Shown here: in pieces, positions 1 through 8,875 of the stretch | How positions within the stretch are numbered: the stretch's first letter is position 1 | Layout of the letters: every line of letters starts with the position of its first letter | Origin: Microvirga tunisiensis | Lineage (GTDB): Bacteria; Pseudomonadota; Alphaproteobacteria; Rhizobiales; Beijerinckiaceae | DNA: 64,000 nucleotides | Direction of reading: 5' to 3' | Assembly: GCF_009296175.1 (NCBI RefSeq) | Contig: NZ_VOSK01000005.1 | Location: forward strand, 47,203 to 111,202 | Made by a program: the position numbers and the translations under genes | Notes under the pieces: generated by a model | Seen by the model: the letters and a program-made list of their open reading frames with translations, nothing else | What the model was told of the DNA's origin: nothing | Databases searched by the model: none

Positions 1-132
1 GAGCACGTTCTCGCATACCAGCCGCCTCGACCACTCGGCCTTGCGGTTGCGTCGCAGGCGGTGGGACAGGTTCAGGGAAGAAGTGGGGGCTTCCTCCGAG
101 GAGCGGCGGGGGAACGGCGACAGCTTCGACAT
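1..132 (-). CDS. hemB: Delta-aminolevulinic acid dehydratase (porphobilinogen synthase), N-terminal part only
   Basis: This is the first 44 codons of a minus-strand gene running off the left edge. The start codon is the complement of 130-132 and the frame stays open to base 1. The peptide begins MSKLSPFPRRSSEE and continues with RLRRNRKAEWSRRLVCENVL, the conserved N-terminal arm of HemB that precedes the TVDDLIWP segment. HemB condenses two 5-aminolevulinate molecules to porphobilinogen in the cytosolic haem/tetrapyrrole pathway. The metal and catalytic lysine regions lie outside the window, so the identification rests on this arm alone. The gene is divergent from the hydrolase at 478. Confidence 0.8.
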   Translation of the reverse strand, partial: MSKLSPFPRRSSEEAPTSSLNLSHRLRRNRKAEWSRRLVCENVL

Positions 133-477
133 AATCCTCACACGGCGCCGGCTTCGCTGCGCCGGCGGATGCCGAGAGGGTTAGCACATTTAAATCTCTC
201 TAAAAAAGGGTTCGAGGTCGCAGTTCGGCCCGATCCGTGTGAAATTGGCCTCAACCCAGCCATGCATTGCCGGCTGGCCCCGTGTATCTTCCTTCAAGTC
301 ATGGCCAGGCATGTCCCGGCCATCGCGATACGGAGAAGCGCCGCGTATCACCGAAGCGGGACCACCGGCACGAGGCCGGCGATGACGCGGAGGACGGTTT
401 TTCCGGGAATGACATCGTGTCCATTGACGGCCGACCCCGGGCTTGTTCTAAGCCGCATCGAGATGAAGGAGCGTTTC
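133..477. other. Divergent intergenic region hemB / hydrolase
   Basis: These 345 bases separate two divergent genes. They contain one full copy of the 90-bp two-hairpin repeat (298-387, inverted relative to the other copies) and a short AT-rich tract at about 186-210 (cacatttaaatctctc), the likeliest place for promoters. I could not define a convincing -35/-10 pair. A long plus-strand reading frame crosses the region but shows no protein-like sequence before the true start at 478. Confidence 0.6.
298..387 (-). repeat. 90-bp two-hairpin dispersed repeat, copy 1 (inverted)
   Basis: The element reads GTCATGGCC...GGCCATC, then a variable spacer, then ACCGGC...GCCGG.GATGAC. This is the reverse complement of the copies at 3595, 5183 and 8876. 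Total length is 90 bp as in the others. Each half can form a GC-rich hairpin. The arms here carry more mismatches than in the other copies (for example catgtcccggcc against ggccaggc), suggesting an older copy. Confidence 0.75.
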
Positions 478-1530
478 ATGGACGAGAGCGTCGACATCCT
501 CTGCGAGAAGCAGGGCGAGGCTGGCATCATCACGCTCAACCGTCCACGGGCTCTCAACGCGCTGAACCTGACCATGGTGCGCGAGATGCGCCGGGCGCTC
601 GACGCCTGGGCCAGGGATCCCGCCGTGACGCGGATCGTCGTCCAGGGCGCGGGCGAGAAGGCCTTCTGCGCCGGCGGCGACATCCGGCAGCTCACGGACG
701 ACCTGCGGGCCGGCAAGCGCGACGAGGCGCTCGCCTTCTGGCGCGAGGAATACCAGCTCAACATACGGATCAAGCGCTATCCGAAGCCGTATGTCTCCCT
801 CATCGACGGGATCTGCATGGGCGGCGGCGTCGGCATTTCGCTGCACGGCTCCTACCGGGTGGCGGGCGACCGCTACCTCTTCGCCATGCCCGAGGTCGGG
901 ATCGGGTTCTTCCCCGATGTGGGCGCGACCTACGCGCTCCCGCGCCTGCCGGGACAGACGGGCATGTACCTTGCCCTCACGGGCGAGCGGGTGAGGCGTG
1001 CCGATGCGGTGATGCTGGGCTTGGCGACCCATGCGGTGCCGAGCGGGAACATCGAAGGTTTGCGCCAGGCCTTGATCGCCGGAGACTCCGTCGAGGTTGC
1101 CCTGTCCCGGGTCGCGACGGATCCCGATCAGGCTCCTCTGGAGGCCGAGAGGGATCTCATCGATTCCTGCTTCTCCGCCGATAGCGTCATCGACATCCTG
1201 GCCCGCCTCGACCGGGCAGCCGAGAAGGGCTCCGACTTTGCCGCCAGGACCGTTGCCGGCATGCGGGCGAAGTCGCCGACCAGCATGAATCTGGCCTTCG
1301 AGCAGGTGCGCCGGGGCGCGTCGATGGATTTCGAGGACGCGATGAAGACCGAGTTCCGCATCGTGTCCCGGATCGGTGACGGTCACGACTTCTACGAGGG
1401 CGTGCGGGCGGTCCTGATCGACAAGGACAACCAGCCGCGATGGCAGCCCGCCTCCCTGGAGGCGGTGGACCGGGCCGTGATCGAGCATCACTTCGCCAGC
1501 CTGGGCGAACGGGAATTGGAGATCGCCTGA
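478..1530 (+). CDS. Enoyl-CoA hydratase/isomerase family: 3-hydroxyisobutyryl-CoA hydrolase
   Basis: This 350-residue crotonase-fold enzyme is predicted to hydrolyse 3-hydroxyisobutyryl-CoA in valine catabolism. The oxyanion-hole segment AFCAGGDIRQL (C64-D68) and the block GGGVGISLHGSYRVAG followed by MPEVGIGFFPDVGA (137-150) are typical of the HIBCH subgroup, which is longer (about 350 residues) than ordinary enoyl-CoA hydratases (about 260). The C-terminal third, with MKTEFRI and DFYEGVRAVLIDKD, is also the HIBCH extension. The start at 478 was chosen because AAGGAG lies 6 bases upstream (466-471) and homology begins there. The longer upstream frame is not protein-like. Its stop overlaps the start of the next gene (ATGA), so the two are probably co-transcribed. 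Confidence 0.88.
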   Translation: MDESVDILCEKQGEAGIITLNRPRALNALNLTMVREMRRALDAWARDPAVTRIVVQGAGEKAFCAGGDIRQLTDDLRAGKRDEALAFWREEYQLNIRIKRYPKPYVSLIDGICMGGGVGISLHGSYRVAGDRYLFAMPEVGIGFFPDVGATYALPRLPGQTGMYLALTGERVRRADAVMLGLATHAVPSGNIEGLRQALIAGDSVEVALSRVATDPDQAPLEAERDLIDSCFSADSVIDILARLDRAAEKGSDFAARTVAGMRAKSPTSMNLAFEQVRRGASMDFEDAMKTEFRIVSRIGDGHDFYEGVRAVLIDKDNQPRWQPASLEAVDRAVIEHHFASLGERELEIA

Positions 1531-1991
1531 TGCCCCGCAACGGCAGCCAAACCCCATCCACCCATGCGGCGCGCGAGTACCTGTCCGACCGGATCGAGGA
1601 GCGTCCCGTCGCCACTACGGTCATGCGCTGGAGCTTCGTTCTCACCTGGTTCATGCGGGTCCTGGCGATCCTCTGGATCATGAAGGGCCTGAGCGCCTGG
1701 GCGGTGATCCTCGGCGTCTGGACGCCGGTCGGGCAGTTCGAGGGGCGCTCGACGGGGTATCAGGCCACCATCATCTATTTCGCCCTGATCGACCTGATCG
1801 CCGCGGTCGGGCTTTGGATGGCCAGCACCTGGGGCGGAATCATGTGGCTCCTCGCCATCATGAGCCACCTGATTCTCGCAGCATTTTTCCCGGGAATCGT
1901 CTCCGGCGGCGTCATGACGCTGGCGTTCTTCCTGACGCTGATGGCGGTCTATCTCGGCGTCTCATGGCTGGCCGCGCAGGAAAACCACTGA
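1530..1991 (+). CDS. DUF6163-like small integral membrane protein
   Basis: This 153-residue protein has a hydrophilic N-terminus of about 30 residues and then about four hydrophobic segments (around 32-52, 75-95, 98-118 and 122-145). I recognise the pattern of the uncharacterised Rhizobiales DUF6163 family (FALIDLIAAVGLW, WGGIMWLLAIMS). No enzymatic motif is visible, and the function is unknown. Its ATG shares bases with the stop codon of the upstream hydrolase, indicating translational coupling. It probably sits in the inner membrane. Confidence 0.7.
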   Translation: MPRNGSQTPSTHAAREYLSDRIEERPVATTVMRWSFVLTWFMRVLAILWIMKGLSAWAVILGVWTPVGQFEGRSTGYQATIIYFALIDLIAAVGLWMASTWGGIMWLLAIMSHLILAAFFPGIVSGGVMTLAFFLTLMAVYLGVSWLAAQENH

Positions 1992-2265
1992 GGAAGACCA
2001 CTGATCGCGTGCAGCCTGCCAAGCTCCTCACGCAGAAGTGTATCCTCAAGAACACAGTTCAAAGTTACATAAGGGCCAAAGGCGTTTCAGAGGCGCGAGG
2101 AGCACCGGGCAGGGCGGTTTGCCATAAAACGGCCCCTATGTTCCTCGCTTTCGATACCGTTCCTTAATCCTATCCCGGCACTTATCGCTGGGAAGGGGAC
2201 AGATGCGGACACCCGTTCGCCGCTTCCCCGATCGACAACATCTAACCGGGAAAGAGCCTGCGCTC
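1992..2265. other. Intergenic region before the L,D-transpeptidase
   Basis: I found no gene or convincing terminator in these 274 bases. A frame opening at 2203 joins the transpeptidase in phase, but its first 21 residues are not signal-peptide-like, so the start at 2266 is preferred. The promoter of the transpeptidase should lie here; no clear hexamer pair is visible. Confidence 0.5.
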
Positions 2266-3537
2266 ATGTTCTCTCGCCGTACCCTCCTGACCGGATCGCT
2301 CGCCCTGATCTTCACGCCGGCTACCGGAGCCCTGGCCCAGCAATCCGCCCCGAGCCAGGCCGAGTGGTCGCAGAACTACGAGGCGGTGTCCCGCACCCGC
2401 GTCCAGCGCACCTCGACCCCGATGCTGTCTTCGGAGGCGCTTGCCGCCACCGAGCAGATGATCGAGTACTACCGCAACATCGCCGCCCGCGGCGGCTGGC
2501 AGCCCGTCCAGGGCGTCCAGGGTCTGCGCGTCGGCTCGAAGAGCCCGGCCGTCGTCGCCCTGCGCCAGCGCCTCATCATCACGGGCGACCTCGATGCCGC
2601 TGCCGGCGAATCGCCAATCTACGATTCCTACGTCGAGGCCGGCGTGCGCCGCTTCCAGGCCCGCCACGGCATCAGCTCCACCGGCACCGTGACGGCGCCG
2701 ACGATCGCCGCCATGAACGTGCCGGTCGATGTCCGTATCCGCCAGCTCGAAATCAACGTGGCCCGCCTGCGCACCCTCGTCGGCAGCGGACTTCCCAACC
2801 GCTATGCGGTGGCCAACATCCCGGCCGCTCTCGTGGAGACGGTGGAGGGTGGCGTGGTGCATACCCGCCACGCCGCCGGCGTCGGCAAGATCGACCGCCA
2901 GTCGCCGCTGCTGAACTCCAAGGTGGTTGAGGTCAACTTCAACCCGTTCTGGACGGCTCCCGCCTCGGTGGTCAAAAAGGACCTGATCCCGAAGATGCAG
3001 AAGGAGCCGAACTACCTGGCCGAGAACCGGATCCGCATCTTCAACGGAGCCGGCCAGGAGGTTCAATCCAGCCAGATCAACTGGTTCTCGGACGAGGCGA
3101 CCCGCTACCGCTTCCGCCAGGATCCGGGCGGCGATCTCAACTCCATGGGCTTCGTGCGCATCAATATCCCGAACCCGCACGGCGTCTACATGCACGACAC
3201 GCCCTCCAAGGGCATCTTCGGCGACGATTTCCGTTTCGTGTCCTCGGGCTGCATCCGCATCCAGAACGTGCGCGACTACATCGAGTGGCTGCTGAAGGAC
3301 ACCCCCGGCTGGAGCCGCGAGCAGATCGACGCGACCTTCAAGTCCGGCGAGCGCATCGACGCCCGTCTGGCGCAGCCGGTTCCGATCCACTGGATTTACA
3401 TGACCGCCTGGGCCACCCCAGACGGCCTCGTGCAGTTCCGCGACGACATCTACAACAAGGACGGCCTCGGCAACGCGATCCCGGTCGCCAGCCGCACTCC
3501 GACCGAGCCGGACGAAGAGATGTTCCTGCAGAACTAA
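2266..3537 (+). CDS. Exported L,D-transpeptidase with peptidoglycan-binding domain (YkuD/YcbB type)
   Basis: This 423-residue periplasmic enzyme is predicted to form 3-3 cross-links in peptidoglycan or attach proteins to it. The N-terminus MFSRRTLLTGSLALIF...ALAQQ is a signal peptide with twin arginines, so Tat export is possible. A peptidoglycan-binding repeat (KSPAVVALRQRL, YVEAGVRRFQARHG) occupies roughly residues 85-150. The YkuD catalytic region holds HGVYMHDTP (H310) and SSGCIRIQN (C329, the nucleophile). Length and layout match the LdtD/YcbB-like group of Rhizobiales. The gene stands alone, followed by a 90-bp repeat. The ATG at 2266 was chosen because it gives the cleanest signal peptide. 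Confidence 0.9.
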   Translation: MFSRRTLLTGSLALIFTPATGALAQQSAPSQAEWSQNYEAVSRTRVQRTSTPMLSSEALAATEQMIEYYRNIAARGGWQPVQGVQGLRVGSKSPAVVALRQRLIITGDLDAAAGESPIYDSYVEAGVRRFQARHGISSTGTVTAPTIAAMNVPVDVRIRQLEINVARLRTLVGSGLPNRYAVANIPAALVETVEGGVVHTRHAAGVGKIDRQSPLLNSKVVEVNFNPFWTAPASVVKKDLIPKMQKEPNYLAENRIRIFNGAGQEVQSSQINWFSDEATRYRFRQDPGGDLNSMGFVRINIPNPHGVYMHDTPSKGIFGDDFRFVSSGCIRIQNVRDYIEWLLKDTPGWSREQIDATFKSGERIDARLAQPVPIHWIYMTAWATPDGLVQFRDDIYNKDGLGNAIPVASRTPTEPDEEMFLQN

Positions 3538-3840
3538 AGGGCAGGGCGCGAGGCGGGCCTCAGCCTCAGCCTCAACGTCATCGCTCAATCGCCACGTCAT
3601 CACCGGCCTCGTGCCGGTGATCTCCTTTCTGTGTGGTGTCGCGCTCACCCAATCGGGATGGCCGGCACAAGGCCGGCCATGACGTGGCGCGTTGCCCCCG
3701 GCCGCCCGTTGCATTTCCAGCGCCTAATGGGCATGTCTCCTGTGCGGGTTGGCGCGGTCAAGCCAGCCATGGTAAAGGCCTGGGCAATTCGGATCGAGCG
3801 GCCCGTTCCAGCCGGGCTCACAGGAAGACGAGGGTGACCC
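3538..3840. other. Intergenic region before glyA
   Basis: These 303 bases hold the 90-bp repeat at 3595-3684 and about 150 bases of glyA leader. I looked for a tandem glycine riboswitch and saw none. No promoter was identified with confidence. Confidence 0.5.
3595..3684 (+). repeat. 90-bp two-hairpin dispersed repeat, copy 2
   Basis: It begins CGTCATCACCGGC and ends GGCCGGCCATGACG. The left hairpin has arms ATCACCGGC / GCCGGTGAT. The right hairpin has arms GATGGCCGGC / GCCGGCCAT. The outer hexamers CGTCAT and ATGACG are complementary, so the whole unit has short terminal inverted repeats. About 35 variable bases separate the hairpins. Confidence 0.85.
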
Positions 3841-5145
3841 ATGAGCGCGAGTGAAGCGGCACACAGCCATCTGTCCAACAGCTTTTTCTCGGCGAGCCTT
3901 GCCGACGGCGATCCCGAGATCGCCCGCGCCATCGGGCTCGAACTCGGCCGCCAGCGCGACGAGATCGAACTGATCGCCTCCGAGAACATCGTCTCCCGCG
4001 CCGTCCTGGAAGCCCAGGGCTCGGTGATGACCAACAAGTACGCGGAGGGCTATCCGGGCCGCCGCTACTACGGCGGCTGCCAGTTCGTCGACATGGCCGA
4101 GGAGCTCGCCATCGAGCGCGCCAAGCGCCTGTTCGACTGCAAATTCGCCAACGTCCAGGCCAATTCCGGCTCCCAGGCCAACCAGGCCGTGTTCATGGCC
4201 CTGATGAAGCCGGGCGACACCTTCATGGGCCTCGATCTCGCCTGCGGCGGCCACCTGACCCACGGCTCGCCGGTCAACATGTCCGGCAAGTGGTTCAACG
4301 TGGTGAGCTACAAGGTGCGCGAGAGCGACCAGATCATCGACATGGACGAGGTCGCGGAACTTGCGCGCACCCACAAGCCGAAGGTGATCGTCGCCGGCGG
4401 CTCGGCCTATTCCCGCTTCTGGGATTTCGCCCGCTTCCGCGAGATCGCCGATGAGGTCGGGGCCTTCTTCATGGTCGACATCGCCCACTTCGCGGGCCTC
4501 GTGGCCGGCGGCGCGCATCCGTCGCCGTTCCCGCACGCCCACGTGGTCACCACCACGACCCACAAGACCCTGCGCGGCCCGCGCGGCGGCATGATCCTCA
4601 CCAACGACGAGGACATCGCCAAGAAGGTCAATTCCGCGATCTTCCCCGGCCTCCAGGGCGGACCGCTCATGCACGTCATCGCCGCCAAGGCGGTGGCCTT
4701 CGGCGAGGCCCTGCGCCCCGAGTTCAAGCTCTATGCCCGCTCGGTGGTCGACAATGCCAAGGTGCTCGCCGACACCATGCTGGCCGGCGGCTACGCCATC
4801 GTGGCCGGCGGCACGGACAACCACCTGATGCTGGTCGATCTGCGCCCGAAGAAGCTCACCGGCAAGGCCGCCGAAGCTGCTCTCGGCCGCGCGCACATCA
4901 CCTGCAACAAGAACGGCGTGCCCTTCGACCCCGAAAAGCCGATGATCACCTCCGGCATCCGCCTCGGCACCCCGGCAGCCACCTCGCGTGGCTTCGGCGT
5001 GGCCGAGTTCCGGAAGGTCGGCGAGCTGATCGTCGAGACCCTGGACGGCCTCGCCAAGCACGGCGAGGAGGCCAATGCCTCGGTCGAGGAATCGGTCAAG
5101 CAGCGTGTGCATGAGCTGACCCGCCGCTTCCCGATCTATGGTTGA
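3841..5145 (+). CDS. glyA: Serine hydroxymethyltransferase
   Basis: This 434-residue cytosolic PLP enzyme interconverts serine plus tetrahydrofolate with glycine plus 5,10-methylene-tetrahydrofolate, the main one-carbon source. Conserved blocks include [35 protein letters not shown], and the PLP-lysine segment [14 protein letters not shown] with K242. Length is normal for the family. It starts the glyA-nrdR-rib-nusB-thiL gene order familiar from Rhizobiales. A 216-bp gap containing a repeat separates it from nrdR, so they may or may not share a transcript. Confidence 0.97.
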   Translation: MSASEAAHSHLSNSFFSASLADGDPEIARAIGLELGRQRDEIELIASENIVSRAVLEAQGSVMTNKYAEGYPGRRYYGGCQFVDMAEELAIERAKRLFDCKFANVQANSGSQANQAVFMALMKPGDTFMGLDLACGGHLTHGSPVNMSGKWFNVVSYKVRESDQIIDMDEVAELARTHKPKVIVAGGSAYSRFWDFARFREIADEVGAFFMVDIAHFAGLVAGGAHPSPFPHAHVVTTTTHKTLRGPRGGMILTNDEDIAKKVNSAIFPGLQGGPLMHVIAAKAVAFGEALRPEFKLYARSVVDNAKVLADTMLAGGYAIVAGGTDNHLMLVDLRPKKLTGKAAEAALGRAHITCNKNGVPFDPEKPMITSGIRLGTPAATSRGFGVAEFRKVGELIVETLDGLAKHGEEANASVEESVKQRVHELTRRFPIYG

Positions 5146-5182
5146 TCGAGAAGCCAGAGTGTGGCCGGACCTTCCCCTTCTG

Positions 5183-5272
5183 CGTCATCACCGGCCTTGT
5201 GCCGGTGATCCCGGTTGTCCGAGGTGGAGCGCTCTTCCGATCGGGATGGCCGGGACAGGCTCGGCCATGACG
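5183..5272 (+). repeat. 90-bp two-hairpin dispersed repeat, copy 3
   Basis: It runs from CGTCATCACCGGC to CGGCCATGACG in the same orientation as copies 2 and 4, exactly 90 bp, between glyA and nrdR. The left hairpin is perfect (ATCACCGGC / GCCGGTGAT). The right hairpin has one imperfection (GGCCGGGA against CTCGGCC). Confidence 0.85.
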
Positions 5273-5361
5273 GCTGATGGTTGTTCTCAGATGGCCGGCA
5301 TCGCGTTCCGGATATGTGCGGCTTTGACGAATCTTGATCTGGATCTGCGGGTAGAAGGCTG

Positions 5362-5871
5362 ATGCGCTGTCCCTATTGCGGGAGCCTGGACACCCAGGTG
5401 AAGGATTCCCGTCCCACGGACGATTCCTCGTCTATCCGCCGGCGCCGCATCTGCCCGGATTGCGGCGGCCGCTTCACGACCTTCGAGCGGGTGCAGCTGC
5501 GTGAGCTGACGGTCCTGAAGCGATCCGGCCGGCGGGTGCCGTTCGATCGGGACAAGCTGCAGCAATCGGTCGAGGTCGCGCTGCGCAAGCGTCCGGTGGA
5601 TCCGGAGCGGGTCGAGCGGATGATCAACGGCATCGTGCGCCAGCTCGAGAGCATGAGCGACGGCGAGGTGCCGAGCGAGACGGTGGGCGAGCTCGTCATG
5701 GAGGGCCTGAAAGGCCTCGACGACGTGGCCTATGTGCGCTTCGCCTCCGTGTACAAGAACTTCCGTGAAGCCAAGGACTTCGAGGAAATTCTCGGCAAGC
5801 TGGCCGAAGGCGAGGGGGATGAGGATCTTCCGCCTCCGCCGAAGAAGAAGCGCGTACAGACCGAGCAATGA
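5362..5871 (+). CDS. nrdR: Transcriptional repressor NrdR
   Basis: This 169-residue Zn-ribbon/ATP-cone repressor of ribonucleotide reductase genes has zinc ligands C3, C6, C31 and C34 (MRCPYC, RICPDC). The basic region SSSIRRRR and the ATP-cone ([27 protein letters not shown]) follow in the standard order. The acidic and lysine-rich tail is slightly longer than usual. The stop overlaps the ribD start by four bases (ATGA), implying coupled translation. The glyA-nrdR-ribD neighbourhood is widely conserved in alphaproteobacteria and supports the call. Confidence 0.97.
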   Translation: MRCPYCGSLDTQVKDSRPTDDSSSIRRRRICPDCGGRFTTFERVQLRELTVLKRSGRRVPFDRDKLQQSVEVALRKRPVDPERVERMINGIVRQLESMSDGEVPSETVGELVMEGLKGLDDVAYVRFASVYKNFREAKDFEEILGKLAEGEGDEDLPPPPKKKRVQTEQ

Positions 5872-7007
5872 ACTCCCCGGGGGCGACAGGGCGACAATCC
5901 GATCGGGCCATTCAGGACGAGCGCTTCATGCGCCTCGCCATTGCCCTCGGCGAGCGCAATCTCGGCCTGACCTGGCCGAATCCATCCGTCGGCTCGATCG
6001 TCGTGGACGAGAGCGGGGATGCTCCGGTGATCCTTTCGCAGGGCGCCACTCAGGCCGGAGGCCGGCCCCATGCCGAGCGCGTGGCCCTGGCGGCTGCGGG
6101 AGCGCGCGCGAAGGGCGCGACCCTCTACGTCTCCCTCGAACCCTGCTCGCACCACGGCAGGACCGCGCCCTGCGCGGATGCGGTGGTCGAAGCGGGAGTG
6201 GCACGGGTCGTATCGGCGCTCGAGGATCCGGATTCGCGCGTCGCCGGGCTCGGCCATGCCCGGTTGCGGGAGGCCGGGATCGACGTGACGGTCGGCTGCC
6301 TCGCCAGGGACGCCCGCCGCGCCCATATCGGCCATATCACCCGCGTCACGAAGGGGCGGCCTGCGGTCACGGTGAAGCTCGCGCGCAGCACCGAAGGCTT
6401 CGCGGGTTCGCGCCAGGGCCCGCGCCTGATGCTCACGGGCGCGATCGCCAACGCAAAGGTGCACCTGATGCGCGCCCATGCGGATGCGATCATGGTCGGG
6501 GTCGGCACCCTTCTCGCTGACGATCCGCTGCTGAACGTCCGCCTGCCGGGCCTGGAGGCTCGCTCGCCCATCCGCATCGTCGTCGATTCGCACCTGCGCA
6601 CGCCTCCGACCGCTGGCGTCGTGGCGGGTGCGCGCGATATTCCGACCTGGATCGTCACAACCGTCACGGCCCCCGTCGAGGCGGAAAAAGCCCTCACGGA
6701 GCACGGTGTGGAGGTGTTGCGGGTCGCGGCCGACGAGAGCGGCCGTGTCCTGCTGCCGGAAGCCCTGGAACTCCTCGGCGCCCGCGGCATCACCCGTATT
6801 TTCTGCGAGGGCGGCCCCGAGCTGGCGGATGCGCTGGCCGAGGCCGACCTCGTCGACGAACTGGTCCTGGTCACCGGCCGCTCGGCCAGGGGGCAGGGCG
6901 ACCTTCCGGCCCTCGGCCCGTCGCTCCAGGACCGCATGGACCTTCTCGATTGCCGGGCCGAGGACCGGATCGGCCCCGATCTTTTCATGTTTTGGGAGAG
7001 ACCCTGA
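5868..7007 (+). CDS. ribD: Bifunctional riboflavin deaminase/reductase RibD
   Basis: This 379-residue enzyme carries out the second and third steps of riboflavin synthesis (deamination of the pyrimidine intermediate, then NADPH reduction of the ribosyl group). The N-terminal deaminase carries HAERVAL and [11 protein letters not shown] zinc-binding motifs. The C-terminal reductase has [20 protein letters not shown] and [12 protein letters not shown]. It overlaps nrdR at its start and ribE at its end (stop and ATG share one base at 7007), so nrdR-ribD-ribE form one tight unit. No FMN riboswitch is visible upstream. Confidence 0.96.
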   Translation: MNSPGATGRQSDRAIQDERFMRLAIALGERNLGLTWPNPSVGSIVVDESGDAPVILSQGATQAGGRPHAERVALAAAGARAKGATLYVSLEPCSHHGRTAPCADAVVEAGVARVVSALEDPDSRVAGLGHARLREAGIDVTVGCLARDARRAHIGHITRVTKGRPAVTVKLARSTEGFAGSRQGPRLMLTGAIANAKVHLMRAHADAIMVGVGTLLADDPLLNVRLPGLEARSPIRIVVDSHLRTPPTAGVVAGARDIPTWIVTTVTAPVEAEKALTEHGVEVLRVAADESGRVLLPEALELLGARGITRIFCEGGPELADALAEADLVDELVLVTGRSARGQGDLPALGPSLQDRMDLLDCRAEDRIGPDLFMFWERP

Positions 7008-7642
7008 TGTTTACGGGTATCGTCACCGATGTCGGTGAGATCGCGACCGCCGAGGGGGCTCAGGGAACCCTGAAGCGCCTGCGGATCCATGCATCCTATG
7101 ACCCCGCCACCATCGCGCTCGGTGCGTCCATCGCCTGCGGCGGGCCGTGCCTGACGGTAGTGGCCGTCGGCCCCCGCGAGGGCGGCTGCTGGTTCGACGT
7201 GGATGCCGCCGCCGAAACCCTGGAGCGCACCACCGTGGGCGACTGGCAGTCCGGCACCAGGGTCAACCTGGAGCGCTCGCTGAAGATCGGCGACGAACTC
7301 GGCGGCCATATCGTGACCGGGCACGTGGACGGCGTTGCCACGATCGTGGGCAAGGAGTCGATCACCGCCGGCGACGACCCGTGGGGGCCGACCGCACGGT
7401 TCGTCATCAAGGCGCCGCACGCGCTGGCCCCCTTCATCGCGGAAAAAGGCTCCGTCTGCCTCGACGGCACGTCGCTCACGGTGAACTCCGTGAACAACGA
7501 CATGTTCTCGGTCCTGATCATTCCCCATACCCTGAGCGTCACCACCTGGGGCGGCCGGCAGGTGGGCGACAAGCTCAACCTCGAGGTCGATCTCATGGCC
7601 CGCTACGCCGCGCGGCTTGCGGATGCGCGCCGGGCGGAGTAG
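7007..7642 (+). CDS. ribE: Riboflavin synthase, alpha chain
   Basis: This 211-residue enzyme dismutates two 6,7-dimethyl-8-ribityllumazine molecules to riboflavin. The hallmark N-terminus [12 protein letters not shown] is present, and the two homologous lumazine-binding barrels are recognisable (ASIACGGPCLTVV and KGSVCLDGTSLTV; GGHIVTGHVDG in between). Length is typical. An in-frame extension upstream to 6950 lies inside ribD and is rejected. The gene is followed by a palindromic repeat that separates it from ribH. Confidence 0.96.
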   Translation: MFTGIVTDVGEIATAEGAQGTLKRLRIHASYDPATIALGASIACGGPCLTVVAVGPREGGCWFDVDAAAETLERTTVGDWQSGTRVNLERSLKIGDELGGHIVTGHVDGVATIVGKESITAGDDPWGPTARFVIKAPHALAPFIAEKGSVCLDGTSLTVNSVNNDMFSVLIIPHTLSVTTWGGRQVGDKLNLEVDLMARYAARLADARRAE

Positions 7643-7677
7643 GTGAACCCTAACGTTTCCCGTATCCAATACACCAC

Positions 7678-7786
7678 CCTCATCCTGAGGAGGCGCGTCA
7701 GCGCCGTCTCAAAGGATCAGGGCGTCTCCAGTGCTTTCTGGACCCTCCTTCGAGACGCAGCCTCCGGCTGCTCCTCAGGACGAGGG
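7678..7786. repeat. ~109-bp dispersed palindromic repeat (CCCTCATCCTGAGGAG family)
   Basis: The element starts CCCTCATCCTGAGGAG and ends CTCCTCAGGACGAGGG, nearly perfect terminal inverted repeats. Inside are two hairpins (GGCGC-gtca-GCGCC and GCAGCC-tcc-GGCTGC), each flanked by GTCTC/GAGAC. I recognise this as a repeat seen between genes in many Hyphomicrobiales genomes. It lies between ribE and ribH and could act on mRNA stability or termination; that is inference. Confidence 0.8.
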
Positions 7787-7820
7787 CAGAGAGACTGTCA
7801 GAATTCTGAACGGATTTCAT

Positions 7821-8312
7821 ATGGTCGCGCCTTCCGATAAGCCGAAAAGCCCCCGTCCGCCGGTTCCCGGCGCCCGCATCCTGGTCGTCGAGGCCCGCTT
7901 CTACGACGACATCGCCGACGAGCTTCTGCGCGGCGCGAGTGACGCGGTCGAGGCGGCGCAGGCCACCATGGACGTGCTGACCCTCGATGGCGCGCTCGAA
8001 ATCCCCGCCACCATCGCGATCGCGCTCGATGCTGCCGAGAAGGCCGGCAGGCCTTACGACGCCGTCGTGGCTCTGGGCTGCGTCATCCGCGGCGAGACCG
8101 GCCATTACGATATCGTGGCCGGCGAGAGCGCCCGCGCCCTGATGGACCTCTCCGTGGAGCGCCGCATTCCGCTGGCCAACGGCATTCTCACCGTCGAGAA
8201 TGACAAGCAGGCCTGGACCCGCGCGAGCGTGAATGAATTGAATAAGGGCGGTGGAGCGGTGGATGCGGCTCTCGCCGTCCTGCGCATCAAGCGCCAACTC
8301 GTGGAGGCCTGA
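7821..8312 (+). CDS. ribH: 6,7-dimethyl-8-ribityllumazine synthase
   Basis: This 163-residue enzyme condenses 5-amino-6-ribitylaminouracil with 3,4-dihydroxy-2-butanone 4-phosphate to make the lumazine substrate of RibE. Family motifs are visible: [41 protein letters not shown] and [11 protein letters not shown]. The ATG at 7821 gives the expected length. An upstream in-frame start at 7731 would translate the palindromic repeat and is rejected. No strong ribosome-binding site precedes 7821, so the start is probable rather than certain. The gap to nusB is 2 bases. Confidence 0.94.
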   Translation: MVAPSDKPKSPRPPVPGARILVVEARFYDDIADELLRGASDAVEAAQATMDVLTLDGALEIPATIAIALDAAEKAGRPYDAVVALGCVIRGETGHYDIVAGESARALMDLSVERRIPLANGILTVENDKQAWTRASVNELNKGGGAVDAALAVLRIKRQLVEA

Positions 8313-8314
8313 TC

Positions 8315-8797
8315 ATGACGAAGCCAGCAGAGCGCTCGGCCGCTCGCCTCGCTGCCGTCCAGGCCCTTTATCAGATGGACGTGTCGGGCAAGACCGTGCT
8401 CGATGCGCTCGCCGAGTTCGAGGCCTTCTGGATCGGCCGCGAGGTCGAGGGCATCGAGTTCCAGCCGTCGGACAACGTGTTCTTCCGCGACATTCTCTCG
8501 GGTGTGGTCACGAACCAGCGCGAGATCGACATGAAGATCGACAACGCGCTTGCCAGCGACTGGCCGCTGAAGCGCGTCGAGGCGGTGCTGCGCGCCATCC
8601 TGCGCGCGGGCGGCTATGAGCTGATGTTCCGCAAGGACGTGCCGGCCCGCGTCGTCATCACGGAATATGTGGACGTGACCCATAGCTTCTACGGCGAGGA
8701 CGAGCCGGGCCTCGTGAACGCGGTGCTGGACAAGGTCGCCCGCGACGTCCGCCCGGGCGAGCTCGAAAAGAAGTCCGCCGGCCAGGGCAAGCGCTGA
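8315..8797 (+). CDS. nusB: Transcription antitermination protein NusB
   Basis: This 160-residue RNA-binding helical protein acts with NusE (S10) on boxA in rRNA antitermination. The N-terminal AARLAAVQALYQMDVSG and the later VEAVLRAILRAGGYEL and ARVVITEYVDVTHSFYGEDEPGLVNAVLDKVARD are diagnostic. It follows ribH by 2 bases and probably belongs to the rib transcript. The C-terminus is a short lysine-rich tail. The order ribH-nusB-thiL is conserved across proteobacteria. Confidence 0.96.
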   Translation: MTKPAERSAARLAAVQALYQMDVSGKTVLDALAEFEAFWIGREVEGIEFQPSDNVFFRDILSGVVTNQREIDMKIDNALASDWPLKRVEAVLRAILRAGGYELMFRKDVPARVVITEYVDVTHSFYGEDEPGLVNAVLDKVARDVRPGELEKKSAGQGKR

Positions 8798-8875
8798 ACG
8801 CGGCCGGACACTGGGAAATGGGTTGCAAAGCGGGGCGCTGCACTCGACTGGAAACGAGAGCGCGCTTCCTCCCCG

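Noticed and set aside
61..477. Upstream in-frame extension of the hydrolase gene
   Set aside because: It crosses the divergent hemB start and a repeat, is arginine-rich and non-homologous. A good ribosome site and family homology begin at 478.
448..1557. Long minus-strand frames opposite real genes (also 2242-3714, 3724-5112, 11188-13506, 22017-23201, 53750-55423)
   Set aside because: These are GC-skew shadows. They mirror strongly conserved plus-strand proteins, are rich in Arg, His, Gly and Ala, and have no family signature.
3538..3840. Glycine riboswitch before glyA
   Set aside because: The structured sequence is a dispersed intergenic repeat present elsewhere; no aptamer-like conserved elements were seen.
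5788..7642. FMN riboswitch in the riboflavin cluster
   Set aside because: The rib genes overlap each other and nrdR, and no RFN-element conserved blocks are visible in the gaps.
7731..7820. N-terminal extension of ribH
   Set aside because: It translates the second half of a palindromic repeat. Lumazine synthase homology fits a start at 7821.
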